Shown: positions 34,998 through 47,000 of the stretch, piece after piece
How the letters are laid out: every line of letters starts with the position of its first letter
Numbering within the stretch: the stretch's first letter is position 1
Assembly (NCBI GenBank): GCA_963580455.1
Contig: OY756967.1
Location: 22,118,022 to 22,182,021, forward strand
Source: Euonymus europaeus
Lineage: Eukaryota > Streptophyta > Magnoliopsida > Celastrales > Celastraceae
DNA: 64,000 nucleotides
Reading direction: 5' to 3'
Translations under genes and position numbers: made by a program
The notes under the pieces: generated by a model
What the model was told of the DNA's origin: nothing
Database searches by the model: none
What the model saw: only the letters and a program-made list of their open reading frames with translations

Positions 34998-37503
34998 TGT
35001 TATACCCCATTTTTGTCCAAATTCCCTTCCCATAAAAATGCAATAAGATGAAAAATAATAATAAGGTAAAAAAATATATATATATATATAAAACAAAAAC
35101 CAAAAAATAACAAAAGGCCCAAACCTATATGGACATATGACATATCCCCACTTGGCCCCAATGTCACAAGAAAATGCTAGAAGCCAATTACCCAAAATGA
35201 GCTCAATTGCCAAACCCATGTTTGGGCCCATCTCCAAAGAAGCTTCCAATGCCATTATGTTTGATCATGGGCTGCTGACAGGAGGGGGATGGCCGGTGGT
35301 GACAGAGGAGTGGTTGGACTTAAAGAGAGAGGCAGAGTTGGCAGAGAGGGATGGGGGAAAATTGAAGAGAGGCAGAAGCCAGAGAGCGGGGAAACGGGGA
35401 TTAAAGGAGAAGCCAGAGAGCAGTGAAGTGGGGGGGAAAAAAATAAGACCAGAGAAGAAAGTCAGTGCAAGCGGGGGAACCGAAAAAGAAAGAAAAGGCA
35501 GAATCGGAGAGAAAGAGAACACAGCCCCCAACCTCCTCATCTCCTTCTCTCAAAAAATCTCATCAGACCAACTCGACAGCCCCGACTTCTTCACCCAACA
35601 TCACCACCACTCGAGCGGCACCAGCATCTCCTCACCATCTCAAAAGCCCCCGACCTCATCATCCTCTCAACCGGACCCATTCACCTCACCACCCACTTCA
35701 TCATCACTACGGGAAGCATCTCGATTGACCACCATCACCGGATCATCATCATCAACCCAGAAACACCACCCCCCACCTCGACAGCCCATACTTCCTCAAT
35801 CGGACCACCACACCTCATCCATCATCACCGGTGCCCATCTAGATTGAAAGGTAATTTCCTCCCCCTCTCTCTGTTAACTCAAAGTCTTTATATATTCTGT
35901 TGATCTTTGTTTCTCAAAACTGGATTGAAGTTTTCACCGATTTGGTTCGGGACTGCTCCTTCGTTCTGTTACTATTTTGTTTCTTGGCTATCCCCTGTGC
36001 TTCTCCGTCTATTTTGTTGCTTGCTTGCTTCGGTTTTGTTTTGGGTTTCACTCGCCGGAACCGGTCGGAGATACCTCACTGAAGACGGAGACCTGACACC
36101 TCAGTCAGGCCGAGAAGGAAGAGCTAAGATTGGGCTGTAATGTTGGGCCAGGAAGGGCTTGTTATGTTGGGCCGGTTCCAGGTTTGTGAGTATTGGGCCG
36201 GTTTTTGTTGACTGAGTTTATGGGCCGGGTCTTTGCATGTTTTAAGGTATTAATATGGGCCAGTGAGTGATGTTTGGGTCAGCATGTATGTGGGTTTATA
36301 TGTATAGGTCATTGGGCCATAACTTATTTCTTGGGTGTGTTTACTGTTTAGAGCATGTTTGTATATTGGACTTTGGATTTATAAGTTATGTATTGGGATT
36401 GTTGGGGATAGAAAATTAATAAGCCCAAATCCATGTAAATTGTAACCCATGTAAATAATGAACATAAATAATGTAAATACGTACATATTATTTTAGGGTG
36501 CTAGAAACATACAGAAATTTGGGGTTTGTGTATATAATGAGTTGTTTAGATTGTATGCTTAAGGTTGAATTTCTAAACCATGCCATGCATGTTTGAAATT
36601 GATTTGTATATTTTTGATATGCCATGAAAAAGACGCAACGCGATAACAATTAAATCTAAGCCGTCTTACCTTAAATAATGACACCAAGACTAATATGAGA
36701 AACTCGTATTCTGTTTAAAAACCAAAAAAACCTTCAAGATATTGGGGTTTTTGTCGGCATTTATTCAGAACATTTGATTTTCGTGGAACCAAAAAGCAAA
36801 CTTATTTTTAGGGATTAGGAGAATCTATTTATGGACTCAAGAGGGGGTTTAAAGATATTTGACTCATCTAATGAGCCTTAAATGTATTCTTTCTTTTCTC
36901 ATAAAGAATATGATTGTGAGTATGGCTTAAATTGACCTAGTCGGTGTCTATGGATCGATTTGATGCATCAATCGAATTTCCAAAAATTCACAACCTGTTC
37001 AAATTATCAAAACCACTACAAAGTGGAATTTTCATCCATCTTTTAAATATTTTCAGCCAAGCCGGGAATGGCTGTAGTGATCCCGTGCACCTTTTAAATC
37101 ATCAAAACCACTTCAAGTGGATTTTTCATCATTCTCCAAAGTATTTTTCAGCCAAGCCGGGAATGGCTGTAGTGATCCCGTGCACCTTTTTAAAATTTTC
37201 AAAACCACTTCAAGTGGATTTTTCATCCAAGCATCAATTGCCACAATATTAATGGGGTCAAACCCACTCAATTGAAACATGGACTTTCTAGCATATATAG
37301 AAATTCATTAAAGCAATTGGGACATACAAACTTCTTTCAAAACAAATTCGAGCCAAATAAGAAAATATTTTAAGGCAACCGTTTTTCGGGAGTTGAGGGA
37401 TGCCTAACACCTTCCCCATGCTCAATAGACCCCCTTACCCATTTCTTTCTCGTAGACCATATCAGGTGTCCAATTGCACCTTAAAAATCAATTGGTGGCG
37501 ACT
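34998..37503 (+). mobile_element. LTR (2.5 kb) plus PBS of a Tat/Ogre-like gypsy element, truncated
   Basis: It begins TGTTATACCCC. It ends after GGGATGCCTAACACCTTCCC and ATCA with TGGTGGCGACT at 37493-37503. That is the expected tRNA-Arg-type primer site of plant Tat/Ogre elements, and this end sequence is a familiar feature of their LTRs. No gag or pol follows. The sequences next to both ends do not form a target duplication, so this is a truncated element rather than a solo LTR. A 236-codon open frame at 35137-35847 (Ser/Pro/Thr/Lys-rich) lies inside the LTR and is not called a gene. Confidence 0.72.
36990..37225. repeat. ~95-bp tandem repeat inside the Tat/Ogre-like LTR
   Basis: Two full copies and a partial third with period about 95 bp. 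Each contains GCCAAGCCGGGAATGGCTGT followed by AGTGATCCCGTGCACC and TCAAAACCACTTCAAGTGG. The GCCAAGCCGGG blocks start at 37056 and 37151. Confidence 0.88.
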
Positions 37504-38338
37504 TCATTTCTTTGAGCCGGTTGCTTCACTAACCAAGCAAAATTATATATTGAGTCTGACCTTTGTTACACAAAAGGTCGAGTCATATATCAATTTACAT
37601 CAACAAAACGCATTTTTCAATATAATCACATCAACAAAAACAGACATTATAATACATTATCCCTTCTCCACTAAAATTGTATCATTGTGGATGCTTTAAC
37701 ATGTGGCTTTAACCCTATATACGAATTCTATGGATACCCTTATGTGTGTGTAGCCAAGCTAACTGCCAATTTATAGTGCAACCAAACTTTTTCACAAACG
37801 TTTATTTCGTTTTCAACGCGCGCCCATTTGCATGCTTCTCATATGTTGTGATGCCAATTATTGAAGTTATATGTGTTTGGTAGAGAATATATCTGACAGA
37901 GTATAAATTAGGATACAAATGGAAATAAGTGTAATTAATAAGTGAGTATATGCTGATTCCATTTAATAGAGTGGAATCTAGTTTTTGCCATCTCACTCTC
38001 GCAGCATATGCTGTTAGGCGATTCTACTCAATTTTACAACACTAGTTGCTGGGTTTTCTATTTTGTTTTGTACACAGCATTGACGCCCAAAAGTCAAGAT
38101 TGTTCCTCTCGATGTCAGCTAAATAATTTCAATGTGGTGATTTCAGCTCATAATCCGGAAAATTTGTTGAAAAAATGACGTGCCGTTACTTCACTTAACC
38201 AACGAAGTTGCATATTGTGAAATGTTAAATGATACAATTTCAATAATGTTATTCTATCCATATAGTACAATCAAAAGTTGAAATCTCGAAAATAGTCTCT
38301 CCGCCTATTATGCAGGTTTAGGATATAGGGTTTAATTG
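37504..38338. other. Intergenic, old repeat remnants
   Basis: No gene. The segment around 37590-37690 shares a TCAATATAATCACATCAACAAAA block, inverted, with the flank of the gag-only retrotransposon (about 6945-6965), suggesting a shared dispersed repeat. Confidence 0.4.
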
Positions 38339-39433
38339 TAGGGATGAAAGTGGGTGGTGCCCTTGTTAGACCATAGGCTCAGTCCTGTTATTTTAGGTAG
38401 GCTCGAGCTCGGCCGGGGCCCTATTGGGCCTCAAACAAACTAGCTCGGGCTCCGCTCGTTTCAAAATATTAGGCCCATTTGGCCCGTATGTATATACATT
38501 CATATATATATATATATATATAGTTATAAAACAAGGAATCAGAAAATTTCCAAAATAAAAATTAAGAAATCTTGTACTATAAGAAGAATATTGACAAGAG
38601 ATAAATTAGAAGAAAAAAAAATGAGAGAATATTTTCTTCAATGTATGTGATATTAAATGTGAAGTTTAAGCACATATTTATAGTACAAAAACTCACATAA
38701 TATACTGAATGTTAATTTCATTTTCTCCACTAATTTTAATATCTCCATCCACCACTACCAATCTATGTCCATTAGGTGTGTAACATAATTAATATATTTT
38801 ATGGATTAGTGGTTGAGTTGATTAAGTGTATCATCTACTACATTAAGAAAATATTTTTAACATTTACAACAAAATACACACACATATAGATATTTCATAT
38901 ATAAATATACACCCCACTGCTCTTATGCGCAGACCCGTAATTGTTAAAAAGTGCGGGCTTTTGTTTTCCTCCGTTAGATCAAATAAATGGCTTGGATTAA
39001 ATCACCCAAAATACCCAGTTTGAGACCCGATTTGGGTGAAACCCATATTCTCTTTCTTCATTCGCGAGAGACGCAGACGCCCTTCTTCTTCCACCTCTCC
39101 GATCCTTTGCTCCCTTGCTCCCAAATCTTCTTCTGCAAGCCTTTTTATGACCGGAATTGGTGAAGCCCGACCTCCTTCTTCTTCTTCAGCGAGTTTCACA
39201 AGGAACGACGATCCTCCATCTTCACTCATGGTACTTATCCTTTAACATATTCCTTCGCGAATCTTTGTGTATCTTACTCTTCGACCTTCTTATTCTCTTT
39301 CCCCAATCTATTTTGAATGATGTCGACCAAGTCCTAATCTCAAGTAGTGCGCAGGTGAATGTTTGTTTCCTCATAATCCTCCAACTTTAGTCAATGATTT
39401 CGTCATAATCCACAAAGTTCAATCACGGGTGTC

Positions 39434-39520
39434 ACCAGGCTGCTACTTCTTCTCCAGGCTGCGAATTCTTCTTCTCCAGGCTGCGAATTCTTCTTCTCCA
39501 GGCTGCGAATTCTTCTTCTC
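39434..39520. repeat. 22-bp tandem repeat in the MULE 5' leader
   Basis: Four copies of CCAGGCTGCGAATTCTTCTTCT (first one variant and 20 bp), at exact 22-bp spacing (39454, 39476, 39498), upstream of the transposase ATG. Confidence 0.9.
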
Positions 39521-39732
39521 CTACTATAGGTAATTGTTCACTTATCTTAAATAAATTGATAGATTAGATAATGGGTTTAATAATTCCATGTTCTGATTTT
39601 GTGGGATTATTTGTTTGCACAGGTCTATTAAACATGTTCATTTGAGCAAGTTGGCTGAAGAATCAAAAAAAAACTTGTTGGAGCAGCTGAGCAGGTTATT
39701 TACTGTTTATATGCTCTTTTACTTCATCAAAC

Positions 39733-41997
39733 ATGAGTGAGATAAATATAGGAGATGTTCAATTCTCAGACATGGATATTGGTTCTTCGTCGACCAACGA
39801 ATTTATTCCTCAAGTGAAGTTCGAAAAAATTCCTAAGATTGGGCAAGAATTTGAATCTTTAGTTGAAGCCCAAAAATTTTACAACGAATATGCAAGGGAG
39901 GCTGGTTTCAGTGTTCGAATGTGGACCACTAATAAAAACAAATTTGATGAAATTATTAGAAAGGAATTTGTTTGTCATAAAGAAGGAAATCGAGCTGAGG
40001 TTAAATCTAATTGTTCTAGGAAACGTGGGATAACTAGAGAGGGATGTAAGGCTAAGTTGGCTGTGGTGAAGTCAGCATCTAAGCAAAGTTTTGTTGTGTC
40101 ACTATTTCATGAGGTCCACAATCATGTGCTTACAACACCAAGAAAAGTTCATATGCTAAGGTCTCACCGTTCCATGTCAAGTGCAAAAAAAGCTTTGACA
40201 CAACAATTTTCTGCTGCAAATGTACCTATTCACCAACAAATCAGTATTTTGGAGTTAGAAGTAGGAGGGATAGAAAATATTGGATGTATTGAAAAGGATT
40301 TTTATAACGCACGACGAGATGATGTGAAATTATATGCTGGACATGACGCTCAGATGTTATATGAGTATTTTGAATCTGAAAAGGAAAAGAATGGAGATTT
40401 TTATTATGCAATTGATATGGACTCAGAAAACAAAATAACTCATTGTTTTTGGGCTGACGTAGAATGCAGAAAGGCATACCAAGCTTTTGGGGATGTGGTA
40501 GTGTTTGATACTACATATAATACTAACCGTTATGCTATGATTTTTGCACCATTTGTTGGAGTCAATCATCATGGACAGAGTACCCTTTTGGCATGTGCTT
40601 TCATGAGTGATGAAACGAGTGAGTCCTTTGTATGGCTTTTTCAACAATTATTGATAGCTATGCCTATTGGGGCACCCAAAATGATTATAACATATCAAGA
40701 TCCTGCAATGACTAAAGCTATAGCAGAAGCTTTGCCAAACACTTTGCATAGATATTGTATGTGGCATATATTGAATAAGTTTTCTGAGAAGGTAGATGCA
40801 ATTAAATGGAGAAATCATTATCAGCAATTCCACCATTGCATATGGCAATCAGAGACTACAGAAATGTTTGAGAATGAATGGGCAAAGGTTGTCTACCAAA
40901 GTGGTTTGTCTACGAATGAGTGGTTAAAAAATTTATACGACATCAAACACAAATGGATTCCAGCTTACATTAACGATACATTCTCTGCAGGTAATTTTTT
41001 CATTTCATTTTGTGTAGAGTCAGTTTATTCTTTTGCACCCATCCAATTTTTAAAAATATTCTTGTGTTTGATTTTAGGTATGTCAAGCAGTCAAAGAGCA
41101 GAGAGTTGTCATGCATTTTTTAAGAAGTATGTTTCGAAAAGAAATACTTTGATGGATTTCGTGGTTAGGTTTTCTAGAGCTTTAAAGCATCAAAGACATC
41201 AAGAGTTGTCTCTAGATCACAAGGACATCAATGAACAACCAGTCATTAAAACTATGTGGCCTATAGAAAAATCAATGGCTGAATTGTATACACAAGCCTT
41301 GTTTTACAAAGTTCAGGATCAATTGTTTCAAAGTATGGCCTACATGGCAACGGTGGAACATGAGCAGGGACACTTATGCTTCTATAAGGTTCACCGTGTT
41401 GATGGGGTTGACAATGCATCTACGGGATCAAGAAAAGTCATTGAGGACAAATCAAAAAATTGTATGACTTGTAGTTGCAAAAAATTTGAGTCGTGCGGAA
41501 TTCTCTGTCGACACATATTTTCAGCTTTCAACAAGCTACAATTACATCAACCGTTGTCAGAAATTTATGTTATGCATAGATGGACCAAAAATGCCAAGAC
41601 TTTGTCTTCATTTGATGTTGAAGTTGTGGGTGGTTCTGATAATCGTGATGCGAACGTTCTTTCGAAGCATAGTGCATTGCGTAGACAGACCTCTAATATT
41701 ATTGAGGCAGCCATGGTCAATGAAGAATCATTTAAAATCACATCTGAAGCGTTCGAATCCCTTCAATGCAAGTTGAATGCGTTGACACTAAATGAAGAAG
41801 GTCAATCTTCTACACCTAGTGTGGCTACTTCCCAGCGAGTTTATAATGAGCCTGAAAAAGTTAGGGCGAAAGGTTGTGGAAAGAGGCTGAAGGGGGGTAA
41901 AGAAATTGCGGTTAAGAAGATGAGGCGTTGTCATGGTTATGGTTTAACAGGGCAAACACATGACAAGAGGAATTGTCCTGTCCTTAACAATTTGTGA
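39733..41997 (+). CDS. FAR1/FHY3-type MULE transposase
   Basis: An open frame of 754 codons; 725 residues if the in-frame 87-bp intron 40991-41077 is spliced (GCAG|GTAATT ... TTTTAG|GT). Domain order: FAR1 DNA-binding (about 45-145; KFYNEYAREAGFSVR ... HNH), MULE transposase core (about 245-430; VVVFDTTYNTN with D259, and RAES with the expected Glu), SWIM zinc finger (CSCKKFESCGILCRH, about 580-600) and a C-terminal knuckle-like C-x4-HD-x3-NC motif. Inside the core, TDQD reads TYQD (Y321), removing a conserved Asp. An alternative 3' end splices from 41993 to exons 42080-42135 and 42212-42225, replacing the last codon with ~24 residues and stopping at TAG 42223-42225. It is the transposon's own gene, since it lies centrally between the MULE ends, and not a host FRS gene. 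Confidence 0.9.
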   Translation: MSEINIGDVQFSDMDIGSSSTNEFIPQVKFEKIPKIGQEFESLVEAQKFYNEYAREAGFSVRMWTTNKNKFDEIIRKEFVCHKEGNRAEVKSNCSRKRGITREGCKAKLAVVKSASKQSFVVSLFHEVHNHVLTTPRKVHMLRSHRSMSSAKKALTQQFSAANVPIHQQISILELEVGGIENIGCIEKDFYNARRDDVKLYAGHDAQMLYEYFESEKEKNGDFYYAIDMDSENKITHCFWADVECRKAYQAFGDVVVFDTTYNTNRYAMIFAPFVGVNHHGQSTLLACAFMSDETSESFVWLFQQLLIAMPIGAPKMIITYQDPAMTKAIAEALPNTLHRYCMWHILNKFSEKVDAIKWRNHYQQFHHCIWQSETTEMFENEWAKVVYQSGLSTNEWLKNLYDIKHKWIPAYINDTFSAGNFFISFCVESVYSFAPIQFLKIFLCLILGMSSSQRAESCHAFFKKYVSKRNTLMDFVVRFSRALKHQRHQELSLDHKDINEQPVIKTMWPIEKSMAELYTQALFYKVQDQLFQSMAYMATVEHEQGHLCFYKVHRVDGVDNASTGSRKVIEDKSKNCMTCSCKKFESCGILCRHIFSAFNKLQLHQPLSEIYVMHRWTKNAKTLSSFDVEVVGGSDNRDANVLSKHSALRRQTSNIIEAAMVNEESFKITSEAFESLQCKLNALTLNEEGQSSTPSVATSQRVYNEPEKVRAKGCGKRLKGGKEIAVKKMRRCHGYGLTGQTHDKRNCPVLNNL

Positions 41998-44044
41998 GTA
42001 TTGTCCTGCACTTATAGTTTTTGTATGCTTGTTCATTAATCTTTTCAAAATAATTTATTATACTCTTAAATATGTATAGCGCATCCCAAACAATGGACAA
42101 CACACCACATCAAGTTGATAAAGATATGAATATGGGTAAGTTGTATACTTGAAGTTGTAAAATCTACTTGGGTGGTCTTTAACTTTGTTCACTGTGATAT
42201 TTTTTTTTCAGGAATGACACAGTAGCTGGAATGTATACTCTTATGGATTTTGTTATGAAGTGGTTTGAAACACTCTCATAAAGTTTCATCTTATGGAGCT
42301 CCTCAAAATAGATATATCCAGCATATAGTTTATTTTGGTATTGAATGTGTTGCAATGTTTATTTTGGTACTGATGAGTTTATTTTGATACTGGATATTTT
42401 ACATTGGAATTTGATGTGTTGGAATGTTTAAATTTGGTACTGGAATTTTATCTATTGACAATCCTTGACAGTAAAATTTTGATTCTTGAATGTTGCTCTG
42501 TCAATGTTTTCTCCTTTCTCCCTTAGTGAGACAGTGATGTTATTTCCCATGGAATAAGTTCATGAAGAAAATTATTGTTTTACTTGGCTCTTACCTCATT
42601 GTGGCTGTAGAAATCATACTGCTGCAAGAAAAGAGAATTTAAATTACACATTGCACAATTTTCAGGTCCCCATTTCAGTCTCAGAGAACATGAATTGTAA
42701 ATCCATTCCTTGTATATACAATTTGAACCAATTCAAATACAATACATATGATAGCAATACATATTACACAATCCAACTCCTACACAATACATATGACAAC
42801 AATACATATATGAACATTTGCATTCGGGCTGCCTAGAGCCTTTCCATTTGTTTAGTGCAGCTCTTGTAAGGCAAGAATTAAGGCTTAAACACAGATAGGA
42901 GATTCAACAACCAAATTGGACAGCTAACCAATTCTGTCTCGCATTCTCTTTTTCAAAGACTTCCTTCGTGAATGGAATCTTCCAACTTGTGTAAGTAGAA
43001 AGATGTTACCAATAAAAGTCTAAGATCGAGCTACGAAGTTGGTTGGCCTATTACACAATTCAGTTCCTGCACAATGCATATCACAGCCCCATTTGCCACC
43101 ACTCAAGGCTAGCTCCAACATTTCAGAAACAATAGAAAATCCTCTCTGCATAAACAATTTCTGTATAAGACTAAGTTGGTTGTGCACTAGGAAATTATTT
43201 CACTGGAGATTAGAGTTGTAAAATAATTTTTAAAAAATAATTACAAAACTCACTATTGTTCAGCAGAATCGTAGGAGAAGGCCTCAAGATTGCCCTAATC
43301 GAGCATCTTCTATGCTCATCAACTACAAAAATGACATCGATCTGCGCGCACCAGATTCAATTGGGGCTTGGCCGATATCCTATTTTTAAAAATTGGGGAA
43401 CGACAAGAACTTGGTAGTCATCAGTGGAATCATACAACACGGTTGAAGAAGAAGGCTCGCAGAAGTAGATTTCGGAGCAAAGGTTTAGGTTGAAGAAGGA
43501 GGCTCGCACATGAAGGCAGAGGGGAATCTCGAATGTAGGCGAAGGAAGACCTGATTAGGGTTCTTGCGAAGAAGACATACCCCTATTTGGGTTCTTGCAA
43601 AGAAGAAGGAGGCGGCTCGCAGATGATTGAGTTCTTGCGAAGAAAAAGGTTGAAGAAGAAGAAGAAGAAGGCGGATCAAAAAGGTCTGCGTCTCTCGCGA
43701 ATGAAGAAAGAGAATATGGGTTTCACCCAAATCGGGTCTCAAACTGGGTATTTTGGGTGATTTAATACAAGCCATTTATTTGATCTAACGGAGGAAAACA
43801 AAAGCCCGCACTTTTTAACAATTACGGGTCTGCGCAGGTGAGCACCATTGTAAATATACATATATATATATATATATATATTATGTATAATTATTTGAAG
43901 GCCCCTAAGGTCTACGAGCCGAGCTTCTTCAAGCCCATTTGGTCAAACAGGCCTTTTAATAGGCTCGAGCTCGGCCTTTTTTACTTATGAGCCTAGCCTA
44001 TGATAGGTCATCTGCGAGGGCGGCCCGGCCCATTTTCATCCCTA

Positions 44045-47000
44045 AGTTTAAGAAAGTTTTGTACATTTTGGATGTTCCCTAACTCCAAAAATCAAATTGA
44101 ACATAAAAAAAATAAACTACAATTCTAGATCGTCGAATATAAACTTAAAACATTTGATGTTTTGATTGTGATAAATTTAATTTTTGTTTCAAACAAAAAA
44201 ATATCGTTTCGTTCGTTAAGAAATATGCTAGACAATTATGAATTTCTTTTTGTTTTATACCCATAAACCTTGTTGCAACGGAGGCTGCTGTAAAAAAAAT
44301 AGACCAGGCCCGGGCACCCGAATGATCTTGTTGACATTTAGGTTAATTTTTGCATGCATGACCAGCTGCTGGTCCTTCTACATTTGCCAACATCCACACG
44401 TGAAACACATGCACTCTTGTTTATTCATAAGCTTCAAATTCAGACCTTATTTATGGGACGAGAGCTCCGATCCATGCCACGTAACTGTTCAATTATTAAT
44501 GTAGAAGACTAGGGCGTTGAAATCTAAATACACATTAATCCCATTACTCTATTATTATAATTAGAAATGCCTTCAGGATTAAGACAACTCTGGCGTAATG
44601 ACGGTGATCATAGAAGGTGCAGAACCGTACGTGCCTTGTACAGAAGGTAACCCTAGTTACCAATAGACAAACTTATACGTACAACTTAGTAATCTTGTTC
44701 TGATTTGATCTTCTTTTACATTACTTGGGGGAAACACCCATAATTGAAGTTGATTGAAGCTAAAACTTCGTATCTCTGTTGTTTCTCGGTATTCACGTTA
44801 AATGTTATCCTCTTTCATATGGTAAAAGATAAATTCAAAGAGACTTTTCTTCTCTTGAAATAAACTTTTATTTTGTCAACCGAAAATGAGAACTTATCGT
44901 AAACATTCGATATAGATCTAAACTCAAATCATCATGCAAAAAACATTATCAAGGCTGTCGACGTCGTTGTTGGCAATTAGTGAACAACAACCGAACTCTC
45001 TCATCTTCATGCACAAGAGTCACAAGACATGTTAATTGACGCACGTGTTATTAATTTGTGGCATGCTTTGGACATGCAAATACAATACCTAGGACATTTA
45101 TGTTCTTGTCTTAATACGAACGTAGAGTTTTGAAAAAATAAATAAAAAAATCATGACAAATATATACAAGTGGAGGTGGTCGTTGGGAAAGCTGAGTTGC
45201 CCCCAATTTTGTCATACCTACCTCCATCAACACCTTTTGATTTAATAAAGATTAAAGGGACATCCAAGGCAAGGCATGTTTATGTATTGCACAACTTCCA
45301 CTTGTTATCTTAATTCCAAAAGTAGATATATGTTTACGAATTTAGAAAAATGGCAACGAAAGAAAAAAGGAAGGAAGGCATCTTTTTTAGGTTCATACTC
45401 GAGAAACTTCTGGTTAAGTCAAAGAAAGTTCCATAGAATGCATGCATTTGAAATTAGTTAAAACAACAAAAGACACTATTTATGTGAATTTTAAAATTGT
45501 AATGCCACAGTGATTTCAAGGGTGAATGGGACGTCATCTGCATGTAATAAAATTATTAAGACTGTCAAAAAAATGATAAAATTAAAACCGAATCAAAAAA
45601 TCGATAGATTGATCAAATGATTTGGTCAAAATGTATCAAAAAATCGATCATTAACACCCACGAAAATTACGATGGATACCGGTAGCGACGTTAAAGTAAA
45701 AAAAAAATGAATGTGTTTGGATCGGGTTAACGAGTTCAAGAATATTTTTTGTCTCAAACAAAAAAAATGTGAAAAAGATATATATAATGTTTCAAAATTT
45801 ATATTCAACTATCTAAATTTTTAAAATTTTACAGTCAATTTGAGCTTTGTTTGGGACAACCAATATAAAATTCAATCAAAACACATTCCTAATTTCCTTT
45901 TTGAAAAAAAGAGAGAACATGTAGCTTAACTACTGATCCGTTTGGATCAGAGTATGTTGATAGAGTATAAGCTCTGGTAAAACGTAAAAGCTGAGAGTGT
46001 CTGAGAGTATGGGGACAGAGTATAAGCTAGCTTATACTCTGAAACAAACGGATGTCCCAGTCATGCGAGCTTCAATTAATCAATCTTAAATGATAATTGG
46101 TGTATTTGTTAGGTGCTCAATTCTCGGCACCTCCACTCGATGGCGTTTGGTTCATTTGCAAGCTTTTTGCATATGAACCGTCCATAAGGTGAGAGGTATT
46201 ATAAGATGGAGTACCCTTACTCATCTATATAGTTCACTTTTTCGGTCCCATATGAGCTCACAAGCTCGAGAGAATCTCATATCGATTAGATGCGGGATTC
46301 TCATTCGATTAATAAACAGTGTCAAACCTCAAACCACACGAGGACCCTTTTAATGGAAAAATCGACAATGATTTTTGACCCAATGTGTAACAATACCTTA
46401 AATGTTTGTTGGATTAACATTTCTTCTCACCCCAATATTCTTGATGACAATAATGGATTAGGTGAATTGGTCTTTTATCTGCTGCAGTTAAGGCATGGGG
46501 GTCTTACAGCATGTTTGCTATGGAGACATTATCAGAGTTGTACAAATACTACTTGGTCTTCCATGGCCGTCTCAACAACCCCATGGCCGTCCACAAGCCA
46601 GGAAGTCCCCAGCGAACTAAGCACTCAAGCATATTATTTATGACGCACTAACTTGTTGGTGGGGACATTCTAGGAATTTTGGAAAGTTAAATGACGAATG
46701 AACCCATATACTTTCCGTCAAATTACTGTTTTGAATGGGTCATAAAATCGCGTTGAATGGAAACATGAAACAATTTCAAAATCACTAATTTGTCCTCTTT
46801 TATTTTCTTTTTAATTATATAATTGCAATATTTAGTGTATCACTGACAAATGGATCACTTAGGTGTCGAAAATGTGGAGGAGAAGATAGGGTCCAAGAAA
46901 AATTGTTCGAAAGGCCCACTTAAATTCGGATTAACTCCCTGTGACTCTTTAACACAATATACATATAATAAATGAGATTTATTTTATATCACGAAATAAA

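Larger units (their letters stand above)
38911..43850 (+). mobile_element. Mutator-like element (MULE) with FAR1-type transposase
   Basis: A perfect 9-bp target duplication TAAATATAC lies at 38902-38910 and 43851-43859. The terminal inverted repeats are long: a 153-bp core at 38926-39078 versus 43684-43836 shows a single mismatch by eye, with looser similarity further in. Inside is one long transposase gene on the plus strand. Nine-base duplications and long inverted repeats are the Mutator hallmark. The near-identical ends mean recent insertion, into the hAT-like element. Whether it is still autonomous depends on the transposase change noted below. Confidence 0.95.
38339..44044. mobile_element. 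Non-autonomous hAT-like element split by a MULE
   Basis: Terminal inverted repeats TAGGGATGAAAGTGGG (from 38339) and, inverted, TAGGGATGAAAATGGG (ending 44044) match the Ac/Ds-like hAT end. Both arms carry a CGAGCTCG-containing subterminal motif. Removing the MULE leaves about 760 bp with no transposase. The expected 8-bp target duplication is imperfect (GTTTAATT vs GTTTAAGA, each one base off the terminus), so the hAT call is probable rather than proven. Confidence 0.65.

Noticed and set aside
35137..35847. 236-codon open frame, basic and Ser/Pro/His-rich
   Set aside because: Lies wholly inside the Tat/Ogre-like LTR, is low complexity, has no domain, and long chance frames are common in GC-richer LTR sequence.
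34998..37490. Solo LTR with target duplication
   Set aside because: The flanking bases do not repeat and a primer-binding site follows the right end, so it is a truncated element.
39733..41997. Domesticated FRS/FAR1 host gene
   Set aside because: It lies between long, nearly identical inverted repeats with a perfect 9-bp duplication, so it is an element-borne transposase.
38330..44053. 8-bp target duplication for the hAT-like element
   Set aside because: GTTTAATT and GTTTAAGA match at only six of eight positions and are one base away from the termini, too weak to state as a duplication.
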